DNA of 64,000 bases, from positions 72,817,412-72,881,411 of the forward strand of contig CM043963.1 of assembly GCA_014529385.2 (NCBI GenBank). Direction: 5' to 3'. Source of the stretch: Adiantum capillus-veneris. Taxonomy: Eukaryota > Streptophyta > Polypodiopsida > Polypodiales > Pteridaceae. Shown here piece by piece: positions 23,004 through 33,500 of the stretch (the first letter of the stretch is position 1; every line of letters starts with the position of its first letter). The notes beneath the pieces are model-generated. The model was not told the origin of the DNA and searched no databases. It saw nothing but the letters and a program-made list of their open reading frames with translations. The position numbers were made by a program, and so were the translations under genes.

Positions 23004-26000
23004 TTAAGAGATCTCTCTCTCATCCTCGCATAACTCAACATAACTTCCTATATCTATATAGAGCTCTCCGTTTAAACACATATCCTCTGTTTCATTTTGT
23101 AGCTCCTCTGCATGCACCCCATATAGAGTAGTAGCATCTTGATGCTCCTCTGGCACCACCGCAGCTGCTTCTGATTGAGCATCTTCTCTGATCTCCTCCA
23201 TTGATGCCGTTGTGATTGGCACATGGTAGCTTTCATACGTCCTTGCACTACGAGGGGCTACCTCTATGACGTACCACCAGTTTGATGTAGACTTTGTAGG
23301 ATGAAATATTACCTGCCAGAGCCACATAACTTACATGAGAGCTTTCAAGCACATAACTTGTAAAAGGGGGATGTTAACTATTTATATACTTACTTGTTCA
23401 CAATGCTCGGGTAGTACGAAAGTGTCTCTTAGGTCAGTCCATTTCTTAGTAGAATCCACCTCAAGAAAACCAGACTCTCCTCTACGCACAGTAGCGTTGC
23501 GACCCTCCATGATTATCTTGAACCATTGCACGTCAAACAAGTCGACAAAAAATCCTCTGTAATCGATTCTCAAAATCTCTTGCAGCGTGCCGAAGTAAGT
23601 GAGTTCCGCCACCACAGGATCTGCATCAGAGGAACGTCGTCGACTAGACTGTTCAAATTTTGCCATGATTCCACAATCTTGAGTAAAACGCTTTTTGTCG
23701 ATTCGTTCCACCCTAAAATTTTGACCTTTACACCATGCTGCTGTGTATGACTTATACTACAACGAACAAAGATTACGAGTGGCCGTTCAAACGTTTATAA
23801 ATAAAGTCACTTGCTAGTCGTACATTGCAAACTTACCTTGGTCGCGCAACCCCGAGAGTACTCCCACTCTTCCTCAGTCACTTCGTCACCGCATTGTTGT
23901 ACGCTTTTCAATTGGTTGTGCAACCATATTAAGCTCATGAAGGTTGGTAGGCTCTCCAGAACCGTCGGATAGTGCATCGGTGGTCGTCTTCCCCGTCTCC
24001 ACTCGATTCGTGCCCTTTGTCACTCTTGCTTTGCATCCCCATATTGTGAAATCCACTTTTGCATCACTGGATTGTGAAGCATGCAAAATCGGTTGATTTT
24101 AGCCTCTAGATCTTCCGTCATCTTCTTCTCAACACCGAGATTGCACATGACAATCCCAGATATGCGCTCATCATCTATGGTTCGCCATAGCGTGTCCCGG
24201 GCTTTATCAAATCCGTCTAGCCACTCTCCAATGTACACTAGGGACTCTGATACCAACCAACCTTCTGCCATGCTACCCTCCGCACGTGCCTTTTGACGCA
24301 CATATCCCTTAAGCGTTTTCATGAAACGTTCTAAGAAGAACATCCATCTGGAATGAACTGTGCCAGCTATTTCCACCTCATCAACTATGTGAACAAGAAG
24401 ATGCACTTGAATGGTTAGCATGGTAGTAGGAAAATGTTTCTCAAACATGCACACAAGCTCCGTAGCATTTAGGTTGGCGAATGGTATGGAGTCTACGTTG
24501 ATCTCCTTTTGTGAGATCCATTGCACCAGCTTTGCAAGTTTGTAGATTGTGTTACGGATGTCGAGAGACAAACATCCCTCAATGGCAACCGGTAAAATAA
24601 ACTGTAAAGTATGTGCAACAATGATATTAAAGTCCACTATGAACGTACCTGACAAATTTTATGCCAATCGTGTGACTTCAAACCGGTAAGCTTTCCTTCT
24701 TTAGTAAAACACGTTCGGAGCGAGTGCATTACGCTAGTGGGGGTCCGCAAAGATCGAATGGTCTCTTTTACTTTGCGTTCTTGGGCTCCTGTGAAAATCC
24801 ATGGTGCTTTAGGGAGTTTTATCGATCCATCAGACGCTGTTTGCGGCCAATATTGCTCCGTACGATCCACATTTCTAAGGTCAACTCTGGCTCCCAAAGT
24901 ATCTTTCTTGCCGGTCAGATGGTCCCATAGTAGATTACCCACATTCTTGAATATGTGCATTGGATCGAGCAAGTGATTGATCATGAGCCGGGGCCAGTAT
25001 GGTAACTCATAACATAGAGATAGTCTCTTCATCCCTGGAGGCAATCCGTCATCGCACATCTCCTTCTGCTCTAACCATGCTTGTGCAGACATCCTTGGTG
25101 GCTCTCTTACCAAAAAGCTGTCGCGTAACACATGATTCTCTGGAAGATACGCTTGATGACCTTCGTAGATTTGCTTCTTCAGTGAGGGCGCCCTACGTGC
25201 ATTCAGTCTAGGTCCACATGTGACACATGCTCTGTATCCGCTTGTTTGAAGCCCTGCATGTATACACATGATAATAGATCAACTATGGGAAAAAACAAGA
25301 TTTACAGTTTCTGAGTGAGGAGTGTCAATAGATCACCTGAGCATTCTGTTAGCCCGGGATAGTCATGCATGGTCCACATTAGAATACCTCTGATCAAAGC
25401 ATTCCGTCGTCCTGTGTGTCGGCTCATATCCACCACCTCTATGCCAATCCACAATTGTTGTAGCTCTTCCAATAGTGGACGAAGATACACATCCATATTC
25501 CCCACTTTATATCGCCCTGGCACAATCAAGCTTAGCCATAGGTGCCCCTTCTTCGTAGTCAACCACGGGGGAATGTTGTAGTTGACGATGACAACGGGCC
25601 ATACACAGTAAGATGTTGATCTTTGACCAAATGGATTTACGTCATCCATAGCCAGGCCTAAGCGCAAATTTCGTGCTTCCCTGGCAAAATCTGACCATGT
25701 GCCATCTATATGTTTCCAGGCTGCGCAATCTGCAGGAATTCGTAGCACACCATCCGAAGATTTATTCTCCTGATGCCATGATGCTAGGGCGGCCATGGAC
25801 TTACATTCGAAGAAATGCTTGATGCGAGGAAGCTGAGGAAAATGTCGCAAAACCTTTTGTGGAATTTTTGTCCCGTGGAGATCTACTCGATATCTTTCGG
25901 AATCACATTTTGGACACTTCTCCATGTCTATGTATTCCCCTCTGAAAAGAATGCAGTCATTAGGACAAGCGTGGATAGAATTGTAATCCATCCCCAAGTT

Positions 26001-26705
26001 TCACAAAATCTTTCTTGCTTCATCTCGGGAATCTGGCATCACATTGTCAGCTGGTAGTATGTGCTCTTTAAGCAATCTACACAACATAAAAATACGATAC
26101 AGTCGTGTAAAAATCTATCAGATCATTATACATTTAGAGTTTTATTAAAGTAAACTAATTGTAATAGATCACCTGAAAAGCGCTGTGACGCTAGTGTCAC
26201 TCCATCCAAACTTTGCCTGCATGTTGAGAAGAACCAGGAGTGCTTTCAATCTAGACATACGTGCTCCATTATACAATGGCGTATCGGCTTCATTTTTCAT
26301 ATCATCATAGATAAGCCTTTCTGAATCCATGATCGTCTCGATCATTTCATCAATCTCGGGCTCAAACATTGCCTCGTTGGGAATGTGCTCTGCATGATGA
26401 TCCCCCGAGCTGTCAGAGGATACATCTTGTGGCCTCACATATGCTACTTGACCAAAGCGCCTGCGAACACGTCTATTGGGTTGCAAGATTGCTGCTTGTT
26501 GGCCAGCGTCAGAGTCCGACGAGTTATAATTGGCAACAACTCGATCTATAATAGATGGATCGAACTCGCCAAATTCGCGAACGTGCTGCAAAGAAACACG
26601 TCTTGTTCGTCGCACAGCATGCTTGCATTGATTACAAGGACATAAGACCCTCATTGAGAGATAGGTGTTTCGGTTGGACGGTCCCACATCCTCGTCACTA
26701 CTCAT
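23004..26705 (-). pseudogene. CACTA transposase (TnpD-like), multi-exon, with nonsense codon
   Basis: The domain order from the 5' end is the standard one. The transposase-associated domain (26705-26169) has CPCNQC near its start. Transposase_21 (26083-24637) has 'LGMDYNSIHACPNDCILF', 'CPKC', 'MDDVNPFGQRSTSYCVWPV', 'YNIPPWL', 'GYRACVTCGP' and 'LLDPMHIFKNVGNLLWDHL'. A DUF4218-like block (24655-24020) has 'FPTTMLTIQVHLLVHIVDEV' and 'HSRWMFFLERFMKTLKGYVR'. A DUF4216-like block (23711-23382) has 'YFGTLQEILRIDYRGFFVDL'. An acidic tail follows (23327-23004). A TGA near 26005, between 'DEARKIL' and 'NLGMDYN', interrupts an otherwise open exon, so this copy is probably inactive. The transposase would cut at the CACTA ends in the nucleus. 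Confidence 0.88.
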
Positions 26706-26767
26706 AATGAGGATAAAAATCTTATAACCTGGACAACAAATTTAATATTCTATTGGCATTCTTCGTC

Positions 26768-26770
<3 letters not shown>

Positions 26771-26830
<60 letters not shown>
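26771..26830. repeat. (TC)n microsatellite upstream of the transposase
   Basis: About 30 uninterrupted TC units, 66 bases before the transposase start on the minus strand, i.e. in its likely 5' leader or promoter. Confidence 0.97.
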
Positions 26831-26831
<1 letters not shown>

Positions 26832-27422
26832 ACCTCACATTCTCTAGTCATGTCCAATCCCCGCACACCTCGGTCTAGAGGTGCACGGAGATCAGAACCA
26901 CCGAGTTATAATCTCGTCTTTATTGGTCAATACCTATATTTGTGGGTACAAGAAATCTACAGACCCACGTCTACATGATACTGCATGTAGTGGACAAAAC
27001 TCCTTTGCCTCTTCTCTAGCTGTAGCACTTCACAGCATCTTAACATCTTTTCACAGTAGATCTTTTCACTGTTCGTCTAACTCTAAACTCTAAACCGTAA
27101 GTAATTCTTGCGTGGACTCGATCTAACGTAAATAAGCGTAAATCTAAATAAACGTAAATCTAACTAAAAATAAACCTAAATCTAATTTAACGTAAGTCTA
27201 CATCTAACCTAATCTTTAACGTCTTTTGGGATAGTTTCCTACGACGTTAAAACTCTCTTCTTCTTGTGTGTGTGTGTGTGTGTGTGTGTAAACCTAAATA
27301 AACCTAAGTCTAATCTAATATAACATAAATCTAAATCTAACGTAAATTATGTTATATTAAAAACAAAGAACTAACCTAATAGGGATTATAAGAACCTTAA
27401 AACTGATTTAACACATAATTTT
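26831..27422. repeat. Non-coding CACTA interior with direct repeat copy A
   Basis: 27120-27360 is built of AAATCTAA/AACCTAA words. 27178-27270 ('AATCTAATTTAACGTAAGTC' through 'CTACGACGTTA') recurs at about 27890-27962, and 27308-27355 recurs at 27788-27833. These copies bracket the captured HIPP fragment. A (GT)n tract occurs at about 27266-27288. Confidence 0.75.
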
Positions 27423-27785
27423 TCACATAACTCGGCAAGAGTTGGCATTCTCATCACTAAAGATGTGAGAGTTAACTTCCGGCGGTGACGCTGCCTCCTC
27501 TCCATCCACATCTGACGACAGCAATTGGCCCTTTAGACCGTTCTTGCTCTTGTTACTAACTTTGAAGTGGCTGTTGAATGACTAGAGGTTGTCTAGATGG
27601 TCATTGTGTCGGGGATGTAGTGACTCTTGCCGCCCTGAAGATCCACCTTCTTCCCTATCTTCTGAAGACATTTCACCAGTACTTTTGGATCGACGGAGCC
27701 CACCATGAGTGAAGGCAGCAATACCCTATATTCCATTGAGGGCTTTCTTCACCCGCTTCATGCAAGCATCGCAGTCTATGGAGAC
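27423..27785 (-). pseudogene. Captured HIPP (heavy-metal-associated isoprenylated protein) gene fragment
   Basis: On the minus strand from 27785 the first frame reads VSIDCDACMKRVKKALNGI, the start of a heavy-metal-associated (HMA) domain with its metal-binding CxxC. A TAG follows. A shifted frame then gives 'VGSVDPKVLVKCLQKIGKKV' and 'DLQGGKSHYIPD', the second half of the HMA fold. A third segment ends 'SDENANSCRVM' and a TGA at 27423-27425: the characteristic HIPP C-terminus, with CRVM as a CaaX prenylation box. In plants these small proteins bind metals and attach to membranes through the prenyl group. The fragment covers about 120 codons with one stop and at least two frame changes. It lies inside CACTA 1, between its direct repeats, so it is most simply a host gene piece picked up by the transposon. 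Confidence 0.85.
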
Positions 27786-28190
27786 CTAAATCTAATCTAA
27801 TATAACATAAATCTAAATCTAGCGTAAATAAACGTAAATCTAATTAAAAATAAACCTAAATCTAATCTAATTTAACTTAAATAAACCTAAATCTAATTTA
27901 ACGTAAGTCTACATCTAACCTAATCTTTAACGTCTTTTAGGATAGTTTCCTACGACGTTATAACTCTCTTCTTCTTGTGTGTGTGCGCGTGTGTGGATGT
28001 GTGTGCCAATAAAAAGAGATAAATGGTATAACCTTTCTATCACCCATGCCAAGTATGATAGATTGATTATGCCATTTCCCTCTTGAATAATAGGTCTTGA
28101 GTTCAACTCCTCGTCGGCTAGATCTTTAGGTCTTTTAATTTTAATTAGTTTCCTACGACGTTAAATTAGTTTCTCTCTCTTTCTCTCTCA
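27786..28190. repeat. Direct repeat copy B and non-coding CACTA interior
   Basis: Second copies of the words described for 27155-27355 begin immediately at the HIPP fragment boundary (27784) and run to about 27985. The rest, to 28190, has no coding signal. Confidence 0.7.
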
Positions 28191-28402
28191 ATGTGTGTGC
28201 GTTTTTTTGGATCGTATGCATGTTTTCTCTCTCTTTTCCTCTCTCAATGTGTGCGTTTTTTGTTTATGCATGTTCTCTCTCTCTTTTTCTCTCTCAATGC
28301 GTGCGTTTTTTGTTTATGCATGCTCTCTCTCTCTTTTCCTCTCTCAATGTGTGTGTGCATTCTTTGTTTATGTATGTGTGTGTGCGCGTTTTTGTTTATG
28401 TT

Positions 28403-28450
<48 letters not shown>

Positions 28451-28568
28451 AACACTATGTGTGTGTGTGTATGTGTGTGTGTGAGAGAGAGAGAGAGGGA
28501 GAGAGAAAGAGGGGAAGAGAACATGAGAATGAGGAGAGGGAAGGAGCATACCTGGCTCTCCTTCCTCT

Positions 28569-28599
<31 letters not shown>

Positions 28600-28605
28600 G
28601 AGAAG

Positions 28606-28642
<37 letters not shown>
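28191..28642. repeat. Compound microsatellite block near the right end of CACTA 1
   Basis: Three ~65 bp tandem copies of a CTCTCTCTTTTCCTCTCTCAATG...TGTTTATGCATG unit (28214-28370) are followed by (CT)n 28409-28447, (GT)n to 28482, a GA-rich stretch, then (GT)n 28573-28598 and (GA)n 28608-28642. The unique spacer 'GGAGCATACCTGGCTCTCC' (about 28543-28561) is shared with CACTA 2 (near 37232), so the block is part of the transposon. Open frames of up to 168 codons here are repeat artefacts. Confidence 0.9.
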
Positions 28643-28647
<5 letters not shown>

Positions 28648-28729
28648 CGTTACCTGCTCCTTGCTTGAGGGCGTCGAAAAACTCAGATCTGAGATCTAAT
28701 TTTTTGGGCGCGCTCTGTTATTTTTTTAG

Positions 28730-28840
28730 CCCAGCCGGCGTCGCTATGAGCGTCGCAAATTTACAAAGAAATTTGCGACGCTCATAGCGATGCCGGGAAT
28801 TTTTTTTTGAGCATCGCTAATATGAATAGCCTCTTGTAGT
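28730..28840. repeat. Right subterminal repeats and TIR of CACTA 1
   Basis: Contains GCGTCGCTATGAGCGTCGC, an inverted pair around AAATTTACAAAGAAATTT, GCGACGCTCATAGCGATGCC, and the tip CCTCTTGTAGT. The terminal G expected from the left tip is missing. Confidence 0.9.
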
Positions 28841-29631
28841 ATAATGCATTGTCGTACCGGTTTCTCAATGAGTCGAATAGGAAGACATTTCAGATGTTGA
28901 TTCTGAAAAAGTGTATGAGAATTCTTCAAAGATAGTGTCCAAATGATCGCCTTGATTCACACTCTCTTTGGTGGATACTGAACTAGCGGTGTCTCCAAAT
29001 ATGCCTTGGTTTGATACTAGTGTACAACCAGATCTATGGTTCCTATAGACTTGTGAAGCCCTAGATAGAGTACTTACCATCGGATTGACTTTTTATTAGC
29101 TTCTTCCACTTGACTTGATTGTAACTTATGTCAAGCTTTCAATCCCTTGTTTGCAACCTGATTCTTATATCAGTTTTAATCAAGTTAGCTATTCTTTCAT
29201 AGAGACTGTACAATTTTTGCTAACTATTGTGACTAGTTTATGTGTATCACTTCAAATTGAGTTAAGTGAGTCATCAATTAAGACTTTCAGATTCTACTTT
29301 TACAAAAAGCCAAAGGACTAATCTGTAACTTGAAAACTGAGTGAGCATGTACCAATTTAGATCCGATTGAAACCAAAATTGACCGGTGGCCTTGTATTAT
29401 GCTGGACTAACACTGTACAAGCTCAAATGTCCAACATGGTGTCTCTGTGTATTAGAAGTAAATAATCATGATTATTTACTTTTCTCAATTTTCTATCCTT
29501 TTTGGCTTGTTTTGCCAAGTACTCAACTTGTTAAGATCTCTGGACAAGTTTCACTGAGTTTGAACAAAATTTGTCCAAGTTATCAACTGTCTGCATAGTT
29601 AGTTTTGTAATATATTTATACTTGTAATATA
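28841..29631. other. Older sequence between the two CACTA elements
   Basis: A minus-strand frame (29080-28865) encodes a Ser/Glu-rich peptide of 71 codons ending near the CACTA insertion. It may be the other half of the unit at 20283-20786, but no family is recognised. The remainder is AT-rich without coding signal and includes a 26 bp perfect palindrome at 29456-29481 (half-site AAGTAAATAATCA). Confidence 0.4.
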
Positions 29632-29712
29632 TTTGTATCCGACAGATATGCCGCTCGGACGCGATGACACGTCAGATGAGTTGACGTCAAAGTAGCCGTA
29701 GCTAGATAACAC
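29632..29712 (+). pseudogene. Inverted last exon of the CACTA TnpA-like gene
   Basis: The reverse complement of this stretch aligns with 21394-21475 at roughly 80% (shared 'TATCTAGCTACGGCTA', 'TCATCGCGTCC'). Read on the plus strand it encodes 'YPTDMPLGRDDTSDELTSK' and a TAG, corresponding to 'NPIDTLLGRDETSD' of CACTA 1. It is flipped relative to the next exon copy at 29993. Confidence 0.75.
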
Positions 29713-29992
29713 TAGTTTTATTTTTTCACAACATGTATTAGGAGATGACGTGTGTACGTCAATTTTGTAACTATTGGCCAACAATGTATTTTTTCAATAA
29801 CTAATGACAATTGCGTTGTAGCTAGTACAATTTAATCAAAGCTTAACAATCAAGTGATTTTACCTATGATGTGTATAATTATATACAAGTATAAATATAT
29901 AATTACAAAAACATCTAATTTTTAGCTTATTATTAAAATATAACAAATGTAATAGTGTAAGGTTAAATACTAACCAAGTCGGAGCAATAACT

Positions 29993-30536
29993 CTAAATGT
30001 CTATAAGGACATTTAAGCCCTTTCTGTCCGCATACTCGCGCTCGTATGGTGTGGGTTCATGTCCAATCATCAACCACTGTTCAAAACATACAAAGAAAAT
30101 GTTATGTTAGAATTTAAAATTACAAATACCCATAACTACCAAACCTAAAGGGCAATGCAATAACACTTACAACGTTGGCCTCAAATGATGTCCATCTGCC
30201 GCTCCCCAAGTGGTGTGAGCTCCCTGCTTCTACTCACGCTCTGGCTATCTCCTTTTGTTGCTTCCACTTGTTGAGATTGTCACATGCTACTTGCTTTACG
30301 TTCTTCCGATCTTCTTTGGCCAACCAACCTGGTCTGCTCCACCCATGCTTTATTGCTTTCTGCACTTCAGAGCACTTTTGATTGCACTACTCACGCATCT
30401 GCACCTTTCAGCAAGTCTTCATTGAAGAACTCATCCTCATTTGACATGGAAAACTCGTCATACAACATGCTGATGACTTTGTCTTTTAATTCATTCAGCA
30501 CTTTACTCCAAGTGTTTAGTATGTAGTATCAAAATA
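29993..30536 (-). pseudogene. TnpA-like exon copy of CACTA 2
   Basis: Direct match to 21578-22135 of CACTA 1 ('TTTAAGCCCTT', 'CATACTCGCGCTCGTATGGT', 'CCGCTCCCCAAGTGG', 'AGTATGTAGT', 'CTGAGAGC'). On the minus strand it covers the conserved middle of the TnpA-like protein. The match ends abruptly at CTGAGAGC (about 30538), exactly where the hairpin array starts. Confidence 0.8.
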
Positions 30537-30540
30537 CCTG

Positions 30541-33500
30541 AGAGCTTGCCCAAATCATCCATATTTGATTAGGTAAGCTTTAGGCAAATTCAAGATCGCG
30601 TATGGCAAGCCGTAAGCAAAACCGCAAGAAGAAACACCAAATATACAAGCCGTTTCTGAAGTCCGTTCGCGTTATTCTATGGAAAAATGCAAACGGACTT
30701 TGAAAACAGCTTGTACGCTTGCCCAAACCATTCATAGTTGATCAGGTAAGATTTATGCAAAGTCAAGAGCTCATATGGTTAGCCGTAGACAAAACCGTAA
30801 AAAGAAACGCCAAATATACAAGCCGTTTCTGAAGTCTGTTCGCATTTTTTTTCAAAAAAACACAAACGGACTTCGAAAACAGCTTGTGCGCTTGACCAAA
30901 CCATCCATAGTTTATTAGGTAGGCTTTAAGCAATATCAAGAGCGCGTATGGCAAGCCGTAGATAAAACTGCAAGAAGAAACGCCAATATACAAGCTGTTT
31001 CTGAAGTCCATTCGCGTTTTTCCACGAAAAGATACAAAGGGGCTTTTGAAACGGCTTCAATACTTGTCCAAACTATCTATAGTTGATTAGGTAAGCTTTA
31101 GAAAAAGTTAATAGCGCGTATGGCAAGCCGTAGGCAAAACGGTAAGATGAAACGCTAAATACACAAGCCGTTTCTGAAGTTTGTTTGCATTTTTCAACGA
31201 AAAAATGCAAACGAACTTTAGAAATAGCTTGTGTGCTTGTCCAAACCATCCACAGATGATTAGATAAGATTTAGGCAATGTCAAACCGTAGGCAAAACTG
31301 CAAGAAGAAAGGCCAAACACACAAGCCGTTTCTGAAGGCCGTTTGTGTTTTTCTATGAAAAACGCAAACGGACTTAGGAAACGGCTTGAACACATGTCCT
31401 AACCATACATAGTTGATTAGGTAATCTTTAGAAAAATTCAGTAGTGCGTTTGGAAAGTGATAGGCAAAACCGTGAGAAGAAACGCCAAATATACAACCCG
31501 TTTCAGAAGTCCATTTGCGTTTTTCTACCAAAAACACAAATGGACTTTGGAAACGGCTTCAACACTTGCTCAAACCATCCATATTTGATTCGGTAAGATT
31601 TAGATAATATCAAGAGCCTGTATGGTAAGCCGTAGGCAAAACCGCATCAAGACACGCCAAACACACAAGCCGTTTCTTAAGTTCGTTCGCATTTTTTTAC
31701 GGAAAACCACAAACGGACTTCGAAAACGGCTTGTTTGCTTGTCCAAGCCATTCATAGGTGATTAGGTAAGATTTAGGCAAAGTCAAGAGTGCATATGGCA
31801 AGCCGTTAAAAAAATCACAAGAAGCAAGGCCAAACACACAAGCCGTTTCTAAAGTCCGTTTACGTTTTTCTACGAAAAAACACAAACGGACTTAGGAAAT
31901 GGCTTCAACATTTGCCGAAACCATCCATATTTGATTAGGTAAGCGTTAGACAAAGTCAGTAGTATGTATGGAAAGCCATAGGCAAACCGCAAGAAGAAAG
32001 GCCAAATACACAATACGTTTTTGAAGTTTGTTTGCGTTTTTTTACGGAAAAACGCAAACGAACTTCAGAAACGGCTTGTGCACTTGTCCAAACCACCCAT
32101 ACTGGATTAGGTAAGCTCTAGGAAATATCAAGAGTATGTATGGCAAGCCGTAAACAAAACTGTAAGAAGAAACGCTAAATATACAAGCCGTTTTTGAAGT
32201 CCGTTTGCGTATTTCTATGGCAAAATACAAACGAACTTAGGAAACGGCTTCAACACTTGCCCAAACCATCCATAGTTGATTAGGTAAGCTTTAGGAAAAT
32301 TCAATAGCATATACGGCAAGCCGTAGGAAAACTACAAGAAGAAACGCCAAACATAGAAGCTGTTTCTTAAGTTCATTCACGTTTTTTAACAGAAAAAAGT
32401 AAACGGACTTCAGAAACGGCTTGTATATTTGGCGTTTCTCCTTGCTGTTTTATCTACGGCTTGTCCAAACCATCCATAGTTGATTAGGTAAGCTTTAAGC
32501 TAAATCAAAAGCGTGTATGGCACGCCGTAGACAAAATCGCAAGAAGAAACCCCAAATATGCAAGCCGTTTTTGAAGTCCGTTCACGTTTTTCCACGGAAA
32601 AATGCAAACGGACTTCGCAAACGGCTTCAACACTTTCCCAAACCATCCATAGTTAGGTAGGTAAGCTTTAAGCAAGTAATATCAAGAGCACGTATGCCAA
32701 GCCCTAGGAAGAACCACAAGAAAAAACGCCAAACACAAGCCGTTTCTGAAGTCCGTTTGCGTTTTTCTACGGAAAAATACAAACGAAGTTAGAAAACGGC
32801 TTCAACACTTACCCAAATCATCCATAGTTGATTAGGTACGCTTTAGGCAAAGTCAATAGCGCATAAAACAAGCCGTAGTAAAAACACAAGAAGAAACGCC
32901 AAACACAGAAGCTGTTTCTTAAGTCCGTTCGAGTTTTTTTGCGAAAAATAGAAACGAACTTCGGAAAGTAGACAAGACCGCATGAAGAAACGCCAGATAT
33001 ACAAGCTGTTTCTGAAGTCTATTCACATTTTTTCAGAGAAAAACGTGAACAGACTTCAAAAACAGCTTGTATCTCTTTAGGTAAGCTTTAGGCAATGTCA
33101 AGAGCGCATATGTGAAGCCGTAGGCAAAACCGCAATAAGAAACACCAAACACAAGCCGTTCTGAAGTCCGTTTACATTTTTCTACGAAAAAATGCAAACG
33201 GACTTAGGAAACGGGTTCAACACTTTCCCAAAGGATCCATAGTTGATTAGGTAAGCTTTAGGCAAAGTCAATAACTTATGCGGCAAGCTGTAGTAAAATC
33301 GCAAGAATAAACGCCAAACACACAAGCTGTTTCTTAAGTCGGTTCGCATTTTTTTGCGGAAAAATACAAACGAACTTCGAAAATGGCGTGTGTGCTTGCA
33401 CAAACCATCCATAGTTGATTAGGTAAGCTTTAAGCAAATTCAAGAGCGTGTATGGCAAGCCGTAGATAAACCTACAATAAGAAACACCATATATACAACC

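Larger units (their letters stand above)
20787..28840 (-). mobile_element. CACTA (En/Spm) transposon 1, nearly complete
   Basis: The left tip CACTACAAGAGG (20787-20798) is matched by CCTCTTGTAGT at 28830-28840 in inverse orientation. The right tip lacks the final G. With that loss, ATA (20784-20786) and ATA (28841-28843) form the 3 bp target duplication typical of CACTA elements. Subterminal arrays of the TAGCGACGCTCA type sit inside both ends. Genes read on the minus strand: transposase TnpD-like (26705-23004) and a TnpA-like protein (22731-21410). A host gene fragment is captured at 27423-27785. Length 8054 bp. Confidence 0.95.

Noticed and set aside
27120-27990. Interstitial telomere repeats
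   Set aside because: Words such as AAACCTAAATCTAA recall CCCTAAA, but no perfect CCCTAAA tandem is present; they are internal CACTA repeats.
28193-28699. Serine/leucine- or arginine/glutamate-rich proteins
   Set aside because: All three frames are open because of (CT)n, (GT)n and (GA)n tracts; the block is a transposon microsatellite.
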